In this document: positions 1 to 8,710 of the stretch, in pieces
Layout: each line of letters begins with the position of its first letter
Position numbering within the stretch: position 1 is the stretch's first letter
NCBI GenBank assembly: GCA_902619825.1
Contig: CACNFT010000002.1
Location: 1-64,000, forward strand
Reading direction: 5' to 3'
Origin: an uncultured Candidatus Actinomarina sp.
Lineage (GTDB): Bacteria; Actinomycetota; Acidimicrobiia; Actinomarinales; Actinomarinaceae
Length of the DNA: 64,000 nt
Made by a program: the position numbers and the translations under genes
Notes under the pieces: model-generated
What the model was told of the DNA's origin: nothing
Databases searched by the model: none
What the model saw: the letters and a program-made list of their open reading frames with translations, nothing else

Positions 1-90
1 TTCAACAGAAATACCTAAATGTTTAGCTCTTGCCTCAGCAGACCTAATCAATAGATATTCAGGTACGTTTAAAGGTTTTTCTTCACTCAT
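1..90 (-). CDS. hypothetical protein, N-terminal part only
   Basis: Thirty codons run from an ATG at 90 to the window edge without a stop, so only the N-terminus is visible. It begins MSEEKPLNVPEYLLIRSAEA and continues with a basic, Ala-rich helix-like stretch. Short proteins opening with a 'VPE-LL-RSAEARAK' type segment are, as I remember, common in Actinobacteria, but I cannot assign a function. It lies 17 bp beyond the zinc-ribbon gene on the same strand and could be the last gene of the sodX unit. The gene call itself rests on an intact frame and a plausible start. Confidence 0.5.
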   Translation of the reverse strand, partial: MSEEKPLNVPEYLLIRSAEARAKHLGISVE

Positions 91-107
91 AATTTAACTT
101 TACCTGC

Positions 108-296
108 CTAGTTTAATGCACGCGGGGATAATGTTATTTCATTTTTCTGTGGTGAAACACAGTTTGAAACAGTTTCACCATCACAACATTCAGCTTGGTT
201 CAAACCAAACATAGGACATTGATTGTTGATACAAGCTCCATGACCATGAAGATAGGTCATTTCTCTTTTACACCAGGTACAAACTAAATTATTCAT
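108..296 (-). CDS. small zinc-ribbon-like protein (62 aa)
   Basis: A short cytoplasmic protein with a cysteine pattern typical of zinc knuckles: CTWCKREM near residue 6, a second CINNQC pair near residue 22, and a further CC near residue 37, with HGHG between them. Compact proteins with this CxWC...HGH...C...CP.FG.NQ.ECC layout occur in many bacteria without a known role. Its start overlaps the 3' end of sodX by 8 bp on the same strand, so the two are probably translated together. A part in metal handling during Ni-SOD maturation is possible from position only. Zinc binding is inferred from the cysteines. Confidence 0.7.
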   Translation of the reverse strand: MNNLVCTWCKREMTYLHGHGACINNQCPMFGLNQAECCDGETVSNCVSPQKNEITLSPRALN

Positions 297-792
297 AACT
301 CTTAAACTTATGATAGGGCCAATAGAGGTATCTTAATTTCCAACAGTCCTCATTTTTAATTGGACCAATAGATGACGAATCACTAGAAGATTTTTCTCTA
401 TTATCTCCTAATACAAATAATTCATCTTCCTGCAATGTAATAGTTTCAAAAGAAGCTGACTTACCATTACCCCAACTATCGCTAATTGATTTTCCATCAA
501 CTTTTATCTCCCCATCTTCATTTGAAATAGTCTCACCTGGAAGTCCGATGACTCGTTTAATTATTTCAATATTTTTTGGAGCATATTCATAAATAACAAT
601 ATCACCTCGATTTAATGGTTCTGCAACTTTTATAGCTAATACGTAATCGCCTTCATGTAATGATGGCTCCATACTTTCTTCTTTGATTTCATATGTTCTA
701 TAAGTTCCATCTTTATTATTTTTTAGAAATAAATAGACAGCGATGATAAGAAGGTTTCTAATATTTAATATCCGTGTAATGCTTTTAATCAT
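289..792 (-). CDS. sodX: nickel-type superoxide dismutase maturation protease (S26 signal-peptidase-like)
   Basis: A 167-residue membrane-anchored peptidase of family S26. One hydrophobic segment lies at about residues 11-23. The catalytic Ser40 sits in SMEPSL, the general-base Lys79 in IIKRVIGLPGE, and an LGDNR box follows near residue 128. SodX proteins remove the leader of nickel SOD so that the new N-terminal His can bind Ni. Assignment as SodX and not LepB rests on its position divergent from sodN with only 48 bp between them, and on its small size. The 48-bp gap must hold both promoters. Confidence 0.88.
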   Translation of the reverse strand: MIKSITRILNIRNLLIIAVYLFLKNNKDGTYRTYEIKEESMEPSLHEGDYVLAIKVAEPLNRGDIVIYEYAPKNIEIIKRVIGLPGETISNEDGEIKVDGKSISDSWGNGKSASFETITLQEDELFVLGDNREKSSSDSSSIGPIKNEDCWKLRYLYWPYHKFKSYE

Positions 793-840
793 ATAGTTTT
801 TTTGTTATTAAAATTAATAGTAGATTACTAAAGGAGATTT

Positions 841-1227
841 ATGAAGTTATTTAAACCAACAAGAGTAGCTCATGCTCATTGTGATTTGCCATGCGGTGTC
901 TATGATCCTGCACAAGCAAGAATCAATGCAGAGTCAGTTGTAAATGCCTCCAAAAAATATCAAGAATCTGATGATGCTGCATTCAAACAACGATGCATCA
1001 CCATTAAAGAAGATATGGCTGAAGAGGTTAAGAAAGATCTATGGGTATTGTGGACAGATTATTTCAAGCCAGAACACCTTGAAAAATTTCCAAATGTTCA
1101 TGATCTTTTCTGGAATGCAACAAAGAAAGCTGGAGAAGCAAAGAAAACAGAAGATCCTGCTGTAGGCGAGGAACTTCTAGGTTTGATTAATGAAATAGAT
1201 GAGGTATTTCAAGCTACAAAGAGCTAA
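841..1227 (+). CDS. sodN: nickel-containing superoxide dismutase
   Basis: Encodes the NiSOD subunit (128 aa precursor), which dismutates superoxide to H2O2 and O2 as a cytoplasmic homohexamer. The nickel hook HCDLPCGVYDP is plain: His13, Cys14 and Cys18 of the precursor become ligands His1, Cys2 and Cys6 after a 12-residue leader is removed, presumably by the neighbouring SodX. Length and helical C-terminal part fit the family. A good ribosome site (AAAGGAG) precedes the ATG. Its stop codon overlaps the metG stop on the other strand by 4 bp, and its terminator lies inside metG. Confidence 0.96.
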   Translation: MKLFKPTRVAHAHCDLPCGVYDPAQARINAESVVNASKKYQESDDAAFKQRCITIKEDMAEEVKKDLWVLWTDYFKPEHLEKFPNVHDLFWNATKKAGEAKKTEDPAVGEELLGLINEIDEVFQATKS

Positions 1228-2843
1228 TCAAATTTTTTAAAAAGGTGTCCAATATTTTCTAAAGGGGCACCTTTTTTTATGTCGTTTACTGACCAATTAT
1301 TATTTGTATTTTTTTCAATTGCATTTTTTACAACCTCAGATGTTGTCGGCATAAAAGGAGTAAATAATGATGCACATGCATCTATTGCTGTAAGTGATGT
1401 GTGTAGTATTGCTGTTGCTCTGGCGTTGTCCTCTTTTATTATCTTCCATGGTTCTGTTTCATTAAGATAAGCATTTATTTTATTTACATATCCCATAACT
1501 GACTGAAGTGATGATTTGAGTTCGACCTTTTCGATTAATTCACTTGTCTTTTCAAAACAAACACTGGCTTCATCAATTATTTTTTTATCAATTTCATTTA
1601 ACTCAAAATCAAAGTCTAATTTTTCATAATTATTTATATATTGTGAAAAAACTCTTTGAACTAAATTTCCCCATGCCGCCACAAGTTCTTCGTTATTTCG
1701 TCTAATCATTTCATCTTCAGAGATTTCAGAATCATTTTGCTCTGGCAGGATACTGGCTAGAGCGTATCTTAATGAATCTGGATTCCATTCATCAAGATAA
1801 TCGTTCAAAGTTTTTCCAACACCCCTACTTGCAGATGCCTTTTCACCTTTAATCAATATGTACTGGTTTGCCGGAACATTTGTTGGTAGGTTCAAATCAC
1901 CATATGCAAGTAACATGGCAGGCCATATTATTGCATGAAAAGGAACATTATCTTTTCCAACAAAATAATAAGACTCTGCATCCTCATTCATCCAAAAATC
2001 TTTCCATGCATCAGGTGTGCCATTGTTTATTGCCCACTCTTTAGCTGCAGATAAATAACCAATTACAGCTTCAAACCATACGTATATTTTTTTTCCATCA
2101 CCTAATTCATTTTCTGGAATGTCGATTCCCCAGTCTAAATCTCTCGTTATAGCTCTATCTTGTAGACCTTCTTCAACAAATGATTTAGAAAAGTTTATAA
2201 CGTGAGGTCTCCAACCTTCTTTACTATTTAACCAATCAGAAAGTCTCTCATTTAGAGCACTTAACTTTAAAAAATAATGTTCAGTCTCTTTAAATTCTGC
2301 TTTGTTTCCAGATATTTTACTTATAGGATTTATTAACTCTTCTGGATCAAGAGTTTTACCACAGCTATCACATTGGTCACCTCTTGCTTCACTATAAGCA
2401 ACAGGACAAGGACAAGTTCCCTCTACATATCTATCAGGTAAAAACATTTTTTCTTGTGGATCAAAAGCCTGGATACTTTTATTTTTTTCAATAAAGCCAT
2501 TCTGTTTTATTTTTAAGAACATTTCCTGAGTAACTTCTTTATGATTATCAGTCATTGTTGTTGTATAGTTATCCCAAGAAATACCAAGTTTTTCCCAATA
2601 CCCCAAAAATTCATTGTGATATTTATTGACAATATCTATTGGTTGAACACCTTCTGCATCAGCTCTTACAGTTATTGGGGTACCGTGAACGTCGCTTCCT
2701 GACACCATTAAAACATTGTTACCAACAGCTCTGTGGTACCTTGCAAAAATATCAGCAGGCAGATATGCTCCACCAATATGGCCTAGATGTCTTGACCCGC
2801 TTGCATATGGCCAAGCCACACAAACTAATACATTTTTTGACAT
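1224..2843 (-). CDS. metG: methionine--tRNA ligase
   Basis: Class I aminoacyl-tRNA synthetase that charges tRNA-Met. The HIGH box appears as HLGH at about residues 19-22 and the KMSKS loop as KASASR in the GEKASASRGVGKT segment, a relaxed form of the kind seen in actinobacterial MetG. A zinc-knuckle insertion is present but its first pair is CPC, not CPxC; the second is CDSC. The 539-aa length lacks the C-terminal tRNA-binding (EMAP-like) domain found in longer MetG forms. On the minus strand a TATTCT box at 2858-2853 lies 9 bp before the start, which suggests a very short or absent leader. Confidence 0.95.
   Translation of the reverse strand: MSKNVLVCVAWPYASGSRHLGHIGGAYLPADIFARYHRAVGNNVLMVSGSDVHGTPITVRADAEGVQPIDIVNKYHNEFLGYWEKLGISWDNYTTTMTDNHKEVTQEMFLKIKQNGFIEKNKSIQAFDPQEKMFLPDRYVEGTCPCPVAYSEARGDQCDSCGKTLDPEELINPISKISGNKAEFKETEHYFLKLSALNERLSDWLNSKEGWRPHVINFSKSFVEEGLQDRAITRDLDWGIDIPENELGDGKKIYVWFEAVIGYLSAAKEWAINNGTPDAWKDFWMNEDAESYYFVGKDNVPFHAIIWPAMLLAYGDLNLPTNVPANQYILIKGEKASASRGVGKTLNDYLDEWNPDSLRYALASILPEQNDSEISEDEMIRRNNEELVAAWGNLVQRVFSQYINNYEKLDFDFELNEIDKKIIDEASVCFEKTSELIEKVELKSSLQSVMGYVNKINAYLNETEPWKIIKEDNARATAILHTSLTAIDACASLFTPFMPTTSEVVKNAIEKNTNNNWSVNDIKKGAPLENIGHLFKKFD
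1239..1278 (+). terminator. rho-independent terminator of sodN, inside metG coding sequence
   Basis: A stem of AAAAAGGTGTCC (1239-1250) with GGGCACCTTTTT (1265-1276), one G-T wobble, is followed by further T residues to 1278. It lies 12 bp after the sodN stop, so it should end sodN transcription. The same bases encode the last residues of metG on the other strand, so coding and termination share this DNA. Confidence 0.8.
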
Positions 2844-2889
2844 AACACTTTAAGAATAGACTTCTTAATCACAAACAATACAATTTTGT

Positions 2890-2927
2890 GAAACAATTAT
2901 GAAACATTTCGGTAATAATCATTTAAC
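2890..2927 (+). promoter_or_regulatory. candidate GlnR-type nitrogen-control site before amt
   Basis: Four half-sites stand at exact 11-bp spacing: GAAAC (2890), GAAAC (2901), GTAAT (2912) and TTAAC (2923), each separated by 6 bp. This matches the published actinobacterial GlnR a/b-site arrangement (gTnAC-n6-GaAAC repeats), with the last two sites less perfect. It ends 59 bp before the amt start, in the metG-amt divergent spacer. A separate inverted repeat GTAACA (2942-2947) / TGTTAC (2965-2970) lies nearer the gene. Binding by GlnR is inferred; no glnR gene is in this window. Confidence 0.5.
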
Positions 2928-2986
2928 TTTTATCAGGTCTCGTAACATTTATATTTAATTAGGTTGTTACAAAAGGAGATTTATAA

Positions 2987-4186
2987 ATGGAATTAGCAAC
3001 TTATGTAGATAGTTTGTGGATTGTAGTTGCAGGTATTTTAGTCATGTTTATGCAGCCTGGCTTCATGCTTGTAGAAACTGGATTCACAAGATCAAAAAAC
3101 TCAGTCAATATCGTAATGAAAAACTTTATGGACTTTTCGGTTGGTGCAGTGACCTATTGGGCATTTGGATTTGCACTAGCTTATGGAGGAACAACCCTAG
3201 GTGGATTTTTAGCTTATGGGAACTTCTTCTTAGAAGGTGACTCAATTACCTATTTCTTTCAGGTAGTCTTCGCAGCAACTGCAGCAACAATTGTTTCTGG
3301 TGCAGTCGCAGAGAGAACAAAATTTAGCGCATACTTATTATTTCAACCATTTATATGTGGTGTAATTTATCCAATAGTTACTCACTGGGTTTGGAGTGGT
3401 CAAGGTTGGCTTGGTGACTTAGGCTTCATTGACTTTGCAGGTTCTGGTGTAGTTCACATGGTAGGTGGATTTGCTGCATTAGCCGGTGTACAAATCGTCG
3501 GACCAAGAATTGGAAAATATGATGATGACGGAAATCCTCAAGTTATCCCTGGAAGCTCAATGGTAGCTGGAGCACTTGGTGTCTTTATTCTCTGGTTTGG
3601 ATGGTATGGATTTAACGTAGGATCTGCTTTAGCAGCAGTAGACGTTGACCTTGCTGCAATTGCGGTAACAACAACTCTATCAGCAGCTGCTGGTTCTATA
3701 ACAGCAATGTATACGTCAATGATTTCAGGCAAGCCAAATGTTGGTATGACACTAAATGGTGCTTTAGCCGGTTTAGTTGGGATTACAGCTGGTTGTGCGA
3801 ATGTTAACAACTTAGGAGCAGTTCTAATTGGTTTAGTATCTGGTGCCTTAGTTGTCTACTCAATAAACTTTTTGGAGAAAAAAGGATTTGATGATGCAGT
3901 GGGTGCAGTCTCTGTCCACGGTATTTGTGGAATCTGGGGTGTTCTTGCTGTTGCAATTTTTGATACTTCTGATGGTTTGTTTTATGGAGGCGGAGGAACA
4001 TTGTTTGGTCCGCAATTAATCGGTATTTTAGCAATTGGTGCATGGGCATATGCAACCTCTTATCTTGTTTTCAAGGTTATTGATTCAACTGTAGGATTAA
4101 GAGTTACAGCTGAAGAAGAAATTGCTGGATTAGATGCTTCAGAACACGGAACATCTGCATATGGAGATTTCATAACTAAAAAGTAA
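2987..4186 (+). CDS. amt: ammonium transporter (Amt/MEP/Rh family)
   Basis: A 399-residue polytopic membrane protein that brings ammonium into the cell. It opens with a first membrane helix containing MQPGFMLVETGFTRSKN, a typical Amt start, and keeps the conserved AVAERTKF-type segment, the GSGVVHMVGG helix with the pore His and the second pore His in SVHGICGIWG. There is no separate signal peptide. A strong ribosome site (AAAGGAG) precedes the ATG. It is followed by a terminator and then gltB, which puts uptake next to assimilation. No PII gene (glnK) is adjacent. Confidence 0.95.
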   Translation: MELATYVDSLWIVVAGILVMFMQPGFMLVETGFTRSKNSVNIVMKNFMDFSVGAVTYWAFGFALAYGGTTLGGFLAYGNFFLEGDSITYFFQVVFAATAATIVSGAVAERTKFSAYLLFQPFICGVIYPIVTHWVWSGQGWLGDLGFIDFAGSGVVHMVGGFAALAGVQIVGPRIGKYDDDGNPQVIPGSSMVAGALGVFILWFGWYGFNVGSALAAVDVDLAAIAVTTTLSAAAGSITAMYTSMISGKPNVGMTLNGALAGLVGITAGCANVNNLGAVLIGLVSGALVVYSINFLEKKGFDDAVGAVSVHGICGIWGVLAVAIFDTSDGLFYGGGGTLFGPQLIGILAIGAWAYATSYLVFKVIDSTVGLRVTAEEEIAGLDASEHGTSAYGDFITKK

Positions 4187-4200
4187 CAAATTATTAAGGA

Positions 4201-4254
4201 AACCAGCTTAATTTAGGTCCCCCCCTAAAGATTTTTAAGGCTGGTTTTCTTATT
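4201..4254 (+). terminator. rho-independent terminator after amt
   Basis: AACCAGCTTAA (4201-4211) pairs with TTAAGGCTGGTT (4235-4246) with one bulged base, around a C-rich loop, followed by TTCTTATTT. It begins 14 bp after the amt stop. Confidence 0.75.
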
Positions 4255-4291
4255 TATATAACAACTTATTCATAGTAAAATTGTCATACTA

Positions 4292-7200
4292 ATGACATTT
4301 AATTTCGAAGAAAAAGATTCATGCGGTGTTGGATTTATAGCCTCAAGAGGAATTCCAAGAACGCATGGTATGACACTAAAGATTCTTGAATGCCTCTCTA
4401 ACTTAGATCATAGAGGTGCAAAGTTTGCTGACGGAACTGGAGACGGTGCTGGAGTATTGACAGAAATACCATTTGAACTAATTGAAGCTGAACTTTCTGA
4501 AAGGGGCTTAGATTTAGAAGAGAGATCCAAACTTGGAATGATATCTTGTTTCTTCGATCCAAAAAACATAAACGAGTCAATTGAATTAATCGATAAAAAA
4601 CTAAAAGAATTTGATATCAAACTTCTTTATTGGAGAAAAGTACCAACAGATAAAGAGATACTTGGAACTATGGCAAAAAATTCAAAACCTGGAATTTATC
4701 AAGCAATTATTTGTTCTACTAAAGAATATAAATACAAATTTGAAAACTATCTTTATTTATTTAGGAAATCTCTAGAAACTGATCTTGCAAAAAATGAATT
4801 TTTAAACATTCATATAAACTCATGCTCAAGTAAAACTGTTGTATATAAAGGATTGTTTACAGCTACTCAAACTGCAGATTTTTATTGGGATCTTAGAAAT
4901 CCTCTCTACAAGACAAGATATGGAGTGTTTCATCAACGGTTTTCAACCAACACAACTTCCACTTGGGATAAAGCTCAACCTTTTAGAATGTTGGCACATA
5001 ACGGTGAAATAAATACAATTAGAGCAAATTATTCTTGGATGAAAGCAAGAGAAGTAGATGCTTCATCAAATCTTTGGAAAGAAGACATTGAAAAACTTAA
5101 GCCATTCATAAATGAAAATCTTTCTGATTCTGGACAACTTGATAACGCTATAGAATTGCTAGTTCAATCTGGAAGGAAGCTCTCCCATGCTCAAGAGATG
5201 CTTATTCCTTCAGCATGGGAGAATAATCCAAGATTTACAAAAGATCAGCAAGCTTACTATCAATACCACGCTTTTTTATCAGAACCGTGGGATGGTCCAG
5301 CAGCTATAGTTTCTACTGATGGGGAAGATATAATTGCAGGTCTTGATAGAAGTGGTTTGAGACCTTTAAGGTGGATGGTCTCAGATAGGTATATATTGGC
5401 AGCATCTGAGGTTGGTATCTGTCCTTCTGTTGAAGCAGGAGCGTATAAAACTGCTCAATTAGAGCCTGGTCAAACTATTAGATATCGAATAAAAACTGAT
5501 GAACTATTGGATGAACAAGAAGTTATAGAGAAACTATCTGAGAAAAACCCATATAAAGAGTGGGTAAAAACTAAACCATTAGTTGCTGATACTGAATTCA
5601 GTGACAAACCTGATGAAATGGAACTTGATCAACTCTCAGATTATTTCCAATACACACCAGAAGAAGAGAGGTTAATTTTACTTCCAATGATACAAGGTGA
5701 TATACCAACTGGATCAATGGGCAATGATTCTCCACTAGCTGTTTTAAGTAAAACAAAGCCAAGATTAAGTAGATATTTCCATCAAATGTTTGCTCAAGTA
5801 ACTAATCCTCCTATTGACCCAATAAGAGAACGGTTTGTAATGTCAACCAAAACTTATTTAGGTAAAAGAGGTTCAATACTTAGAGAAACATCACAACAAG
5901 CAAATTTAATTACACTTGAATCTCCAATTCTTAGTAAGGGCAGTTATGATCTCCTTGTTTCAAAAGGTTTCTCAAAGGATAAATCGAAAGTTTTCGATAT
6001 CTCATTCAATAAATCAGAAACAAGTCTGGAAGATTTTCTTAATGATTTATGTGAAGAGGTTTATAAATCAGTTTTAAATAAAAAATCTTTAATTATATTT
6101 AGTGATAGAAAAGTTATAGCAGGAAATAGCATTGCACCATCTCTTCTTGTATTAGGCCGTGTACATCAGTATCTAATTAATAAAGGTGTAAGACTGAAAG
6201 CCTCATTAATAGTTGTTTCTGGTGAAATACGTGATGCTCATGACTTGGCATGTCATATAGCATATGGTGCTTCTGCTATATGGCCATACCTTGCTCTAGA
6301 AAAAGCAAGATTGTTATCAATCGATAATCCAGATTTAGAGGTTACTCCTTCTGAGGCTCAAGAAAACTATAGGGATGCATTGAATAAAGGTCTTTTAAAG
6401 ATAATGTCAAAAATGGGAATCTGTACTGTTTCTTCATATAGAGGATCCGAAATTTATGAAATTATTGGACTTGATAATGAGATAACACATTCGGCATTCT
6501 CAAATTCGTACACAAGAACAGAAGGACTAGGGTATAAAAATATACAAGATAACTTACTTGTCTTAGGAAAAGATGAACCATTTGATCTTGAGATTGGTGG
6601 ATTTTACAAACATAAAAAAGGAAGTGAACCACATGTAACTTCACCAGTGACAGTTCTAAAATTGCAAAAAGCTGTTCGTTCTGGAGATAGGGACGAATGG
6701 AACAAATATCTTGAGTCCTTAGAAGATCGAGATAATGTACAAATACGTGATTTATTTACACTCCCTGAGAATAATAAAATTTTAAATTCGGTAGAAGATG
6801 ACTCACTTCAAGATATATACAAAAAATTTACAGTTAGCTCAATGTCACTTGGTGCCTTGTCAGAGGAAGCTCATCAAGCTTTAGCTATAGCAATGAATCG
6901 TATTGGAGCCAAGTCAGGCTCTGGAGAAGGTGGTGAAGATCCAGAAAGATATGGAACTGAAAAGAATTCAAAAATAAAACAAATTGCCTCTGGACGTTTT
7001 GGAGTAACACCAGATTATTTGGCATCAGCTGAGGAATATCAAATAAAAATGGCACAGGGATCAAAACCGGGAGAGGGTGGTCAATTACCTGGATTCAAAG
7101 TAGATCCACATATCGCAAAACTAAGACACACTGTCGAAGGTGTGACATTAATATCACCCCCACCTCACCATGACATATACTCAATTGAAGATCTTGCACA

Positions 7201-8668
7201 GTTAATATATGACTTAAAAACTTTTAACCCTAACAATCCAGTAAATGTAAAACTTGTTTCTGAACCTGGTGTAGGAGTTATAGCTGTTGGAGTGGCAAAA
7301 GCTGGAGCAGATGTAATAACAATAGCTGGTAGTGATGGCGGGACAGGAGCAAGTCCATGGACAAGTATTAAACATGCTGGATCTCCATGGGAACTTGGAT
7401 TAAGTGAAACTCATCAGGCATTAGTAGAAAATAATATGCGAGATAAAGTTCTTCTTGAGGTTGATGGAGGATTGCGGTCTCCAAAAGATATTATCATTGC
7501 GACCCTATTAGGTGCTGATAGATATGGCTTTGGAACATTACCACTTTTAGCCTTGGGTTGTAAAATGGTTCGACAATGTCATGAGAATACCTGTCCAGTT
7601 GGAATTGCAACTCAGGATGAAAATTTAAGAGCAAAATTTACTGGTGCCCCAGAACAAGTTATGCAACTTTTTAAATTTATTGCTGAAGATATTAAGTCAT
7701 ACTTACAAATTTTTAATGTTCAGTCGTTAGATGATCTCATTGGACATGCAGATCTTTTAGGACTTAAAGTAATGAATAATAACTTACCAAAAAGTCTTCA
7801 CAAGCTTTTAAGGAATGCTGTTTCAGATAAGAAAAACCCAGGATTTATAAGGCATGACGAAGGAAGGTTATCAAGAAGACTAACTTCAGAAATAATGAAA
7901 GGTGTAAGAAGTAAGAAATCAACTATTATTCAATATCCTGTATCAAACGAAGATAGGAGTATCGGAGCAAGAGTTTCTGGAGAGATATCAATTAACAAAT
8001 TAGGTAATGAATTAAAAGAAAATCCAACATATATAAGCCTTTCTGGAGCCGCAGGCCAAAGTTTTGGAGCATTTATTAGAGACGGTATAAATCTAAAGCT
8101 AATTGGAAGTGCAAACGATTATGTTGGTAAAGGAATGGGTGGAGGAAGTATTACGATTATCCCTCAAGGTACAAAAAATCAAGGAGCATATCATGCGGCT
8201 GGAAATGCACTTTTATATGGAGCAACAGGTGGACAACTATATATATCTGGAAGAGTTGGTCAGAGATTTGGTGTGAGAAATAGCGGGGGAATAGCAGTAG
8301 TTGAGGGCTGTAGCGCACATGCAGCAGAATACATGACTGGTGGTACCTTAATCATTCTTGGAAGTATTGGTTTCAATTTTGGTGCTGGAATGACTGGTGG
8401 GAAAGTTATATTATTAAATACACAAAAAAACTTTGAGCAATATATTTCTAAATCTGCTCCAGAATCTCGAGAGATAAATGACATAGACGCATTAGAGTTG
8501 AGAGCATTCTTAAACAAACATATTGAGCAAACAGGATCACCTCTAGCTAAGGATATACTTTCAAAAGAGCCAGATTGGTCAAAAATGTTTACTGTATTCG
8601 GGGGCCTTGCAAATGTTACTGAAAGTGATATAAACATTGCAAAAGCAAAGATTGAAGCGCTTGATTAA
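4292..8668 (+). CDS. gltB: glutamate synthase large subunit
   Basis: Converts 2-oxoglutarate and glutamine to two glutamates. The order is usual: an N-terminal Ntn amidotransferase domain whose Cys11 (in DSCGVGFI) would be exposed by removal of a 10-residue propeptide; a central domain; an FMN/synthase domain with GAKSGSGEGGEDPERY; three Cys of the [3Fe-4S] cluster at 1090, 1096 and 1101; and a C-terminal GXGXG beta-helix domain. At 1458 aa it is a normal alpha subunit. No small subunit gltD lies beside it, so either the gene is elsewhere or ferredoxin is the donor. A TAAAAT box (4276-4281) is 10 bp before the ATG and no clear ribosome site is seen. Confidence 0.95.
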   Translation: MTFNFEEKDSCGVGFIASRGIPRTHGMTLKILECLSNLDHRGAKFADGTGDGAGVLTEIPFELIEAELSERGLDLEERSKLGMISCFFDPKNINESIELIDKKLKEFDIKLLYWRKVPTDKEILGTMAKNSKPGIYQAIICSTKEYKYKFENYLYLFRKSLETDLAKNEFLNIHINSCSSKTVVYKGLFTATQTADFYWDLRNPLYKTRYGVFHQRFSTNTTSTWDKAQPFRMLAHNGEINTIRANYSWMKAREVDASSNLWKEDIEKLKPFINENLSDSGQLDNAIELLVQSGRKLSHAQEMLIPSAWENNPRFTKDQQAYYQYHAFLSEPWDGPAAIVSTDGEDIIAGLDRSGLRPLRWMVSDRYILAASEVGICPSVEAGAYKTAQLEPGQTIRYRIKTDELLDEQEVIEKLSEKNPYKEWVKTKPLVADTEFSDKPDEMELDQLSDYFQYTPEEERLILLPMIQGDIPTGSMGNDSPLAVLSKTKPRLSRYFHQMFAQVTNPPIDPIRERFVMSTKTYLGKRGSILRETSQQANLITLESPILSKGSYDLLVSKGFSKDKSKVFDISFNKSETSLEDFLNDLCEEVYKSVLNKKSLIIFSDRKVIAGNSIAPSLLVLGRVHQYLINKGVRLKASLIVVSGEIRDAHDLACHIAYGASAIWPYLALEKARLLSIDNPDLEVTPSEAQENYRDALNKGLLKIMSKMGICTVSSYRGSEIYEIIGLDNEITHSAFSNSYTRTEGLGYKNIQDNLLVLGKDEPFDLEIGGFYKHKKGSEPHVTSPVTVLKLQKAVRSGDRDEWNKYLESLEDRDNVQIRDLFTLPENNKILNSVEDDSLQDIYKKFTVSSMSLGALSEEAHQALAIAMNRIGAKSGSGEGGEDPERYGTEKNSKIKQIASGRFGVTPDYLASAEEYQIKMAQGSKPGEGGQLPGFKVDPHIAKLRHTVEGVTLISPPPHHDIYSIEDLAQLIYDLKTFNPNNPVNVKLVSEPGVGVIAVGVAKAGADVITIAGSDGGTGASPWTSIKHAGSPWELGLSETHQALVENNMRDKVLLEVDGGLRSPKDIIIATLLGADRYGFGTLPLLALGCKMVRQCHENTCPVGIATQDENLRAKFTGAPEQVMQLFKFIAEDIKSYLQIFNVQSLDDLIGHADLLGLKVMNNNLPKSLHKLLRNAVSDKKNPGFIRHDEGRLSRRLTSEIMKGVRSKKSTIIQYPVSNEDRSIGARVSGEISINKLGNELKENPTYISLSGAAGQSFGAFIRDGINLKLIGSANDYVGKGMGGGSITIIPQGTKNQGAYHAAGNALLYGATGGQLYISGRVGQRFGVRNSGGIAVVEGCSAHAAEYMTGGTLIILGSIGFNFGAGMTGGKVILLNTQKNFEQYISKSAPESREINDIDALELRAFLNKHIEQTGSPLAKDILSKEPDWSKMFTVFGGLANVTESDINIAKAKIEALD

Positions 8669-8710
8669 TTAGTTATTTCTTTATAACAAATTAAGTTATA
8701 CCATAAGAAT

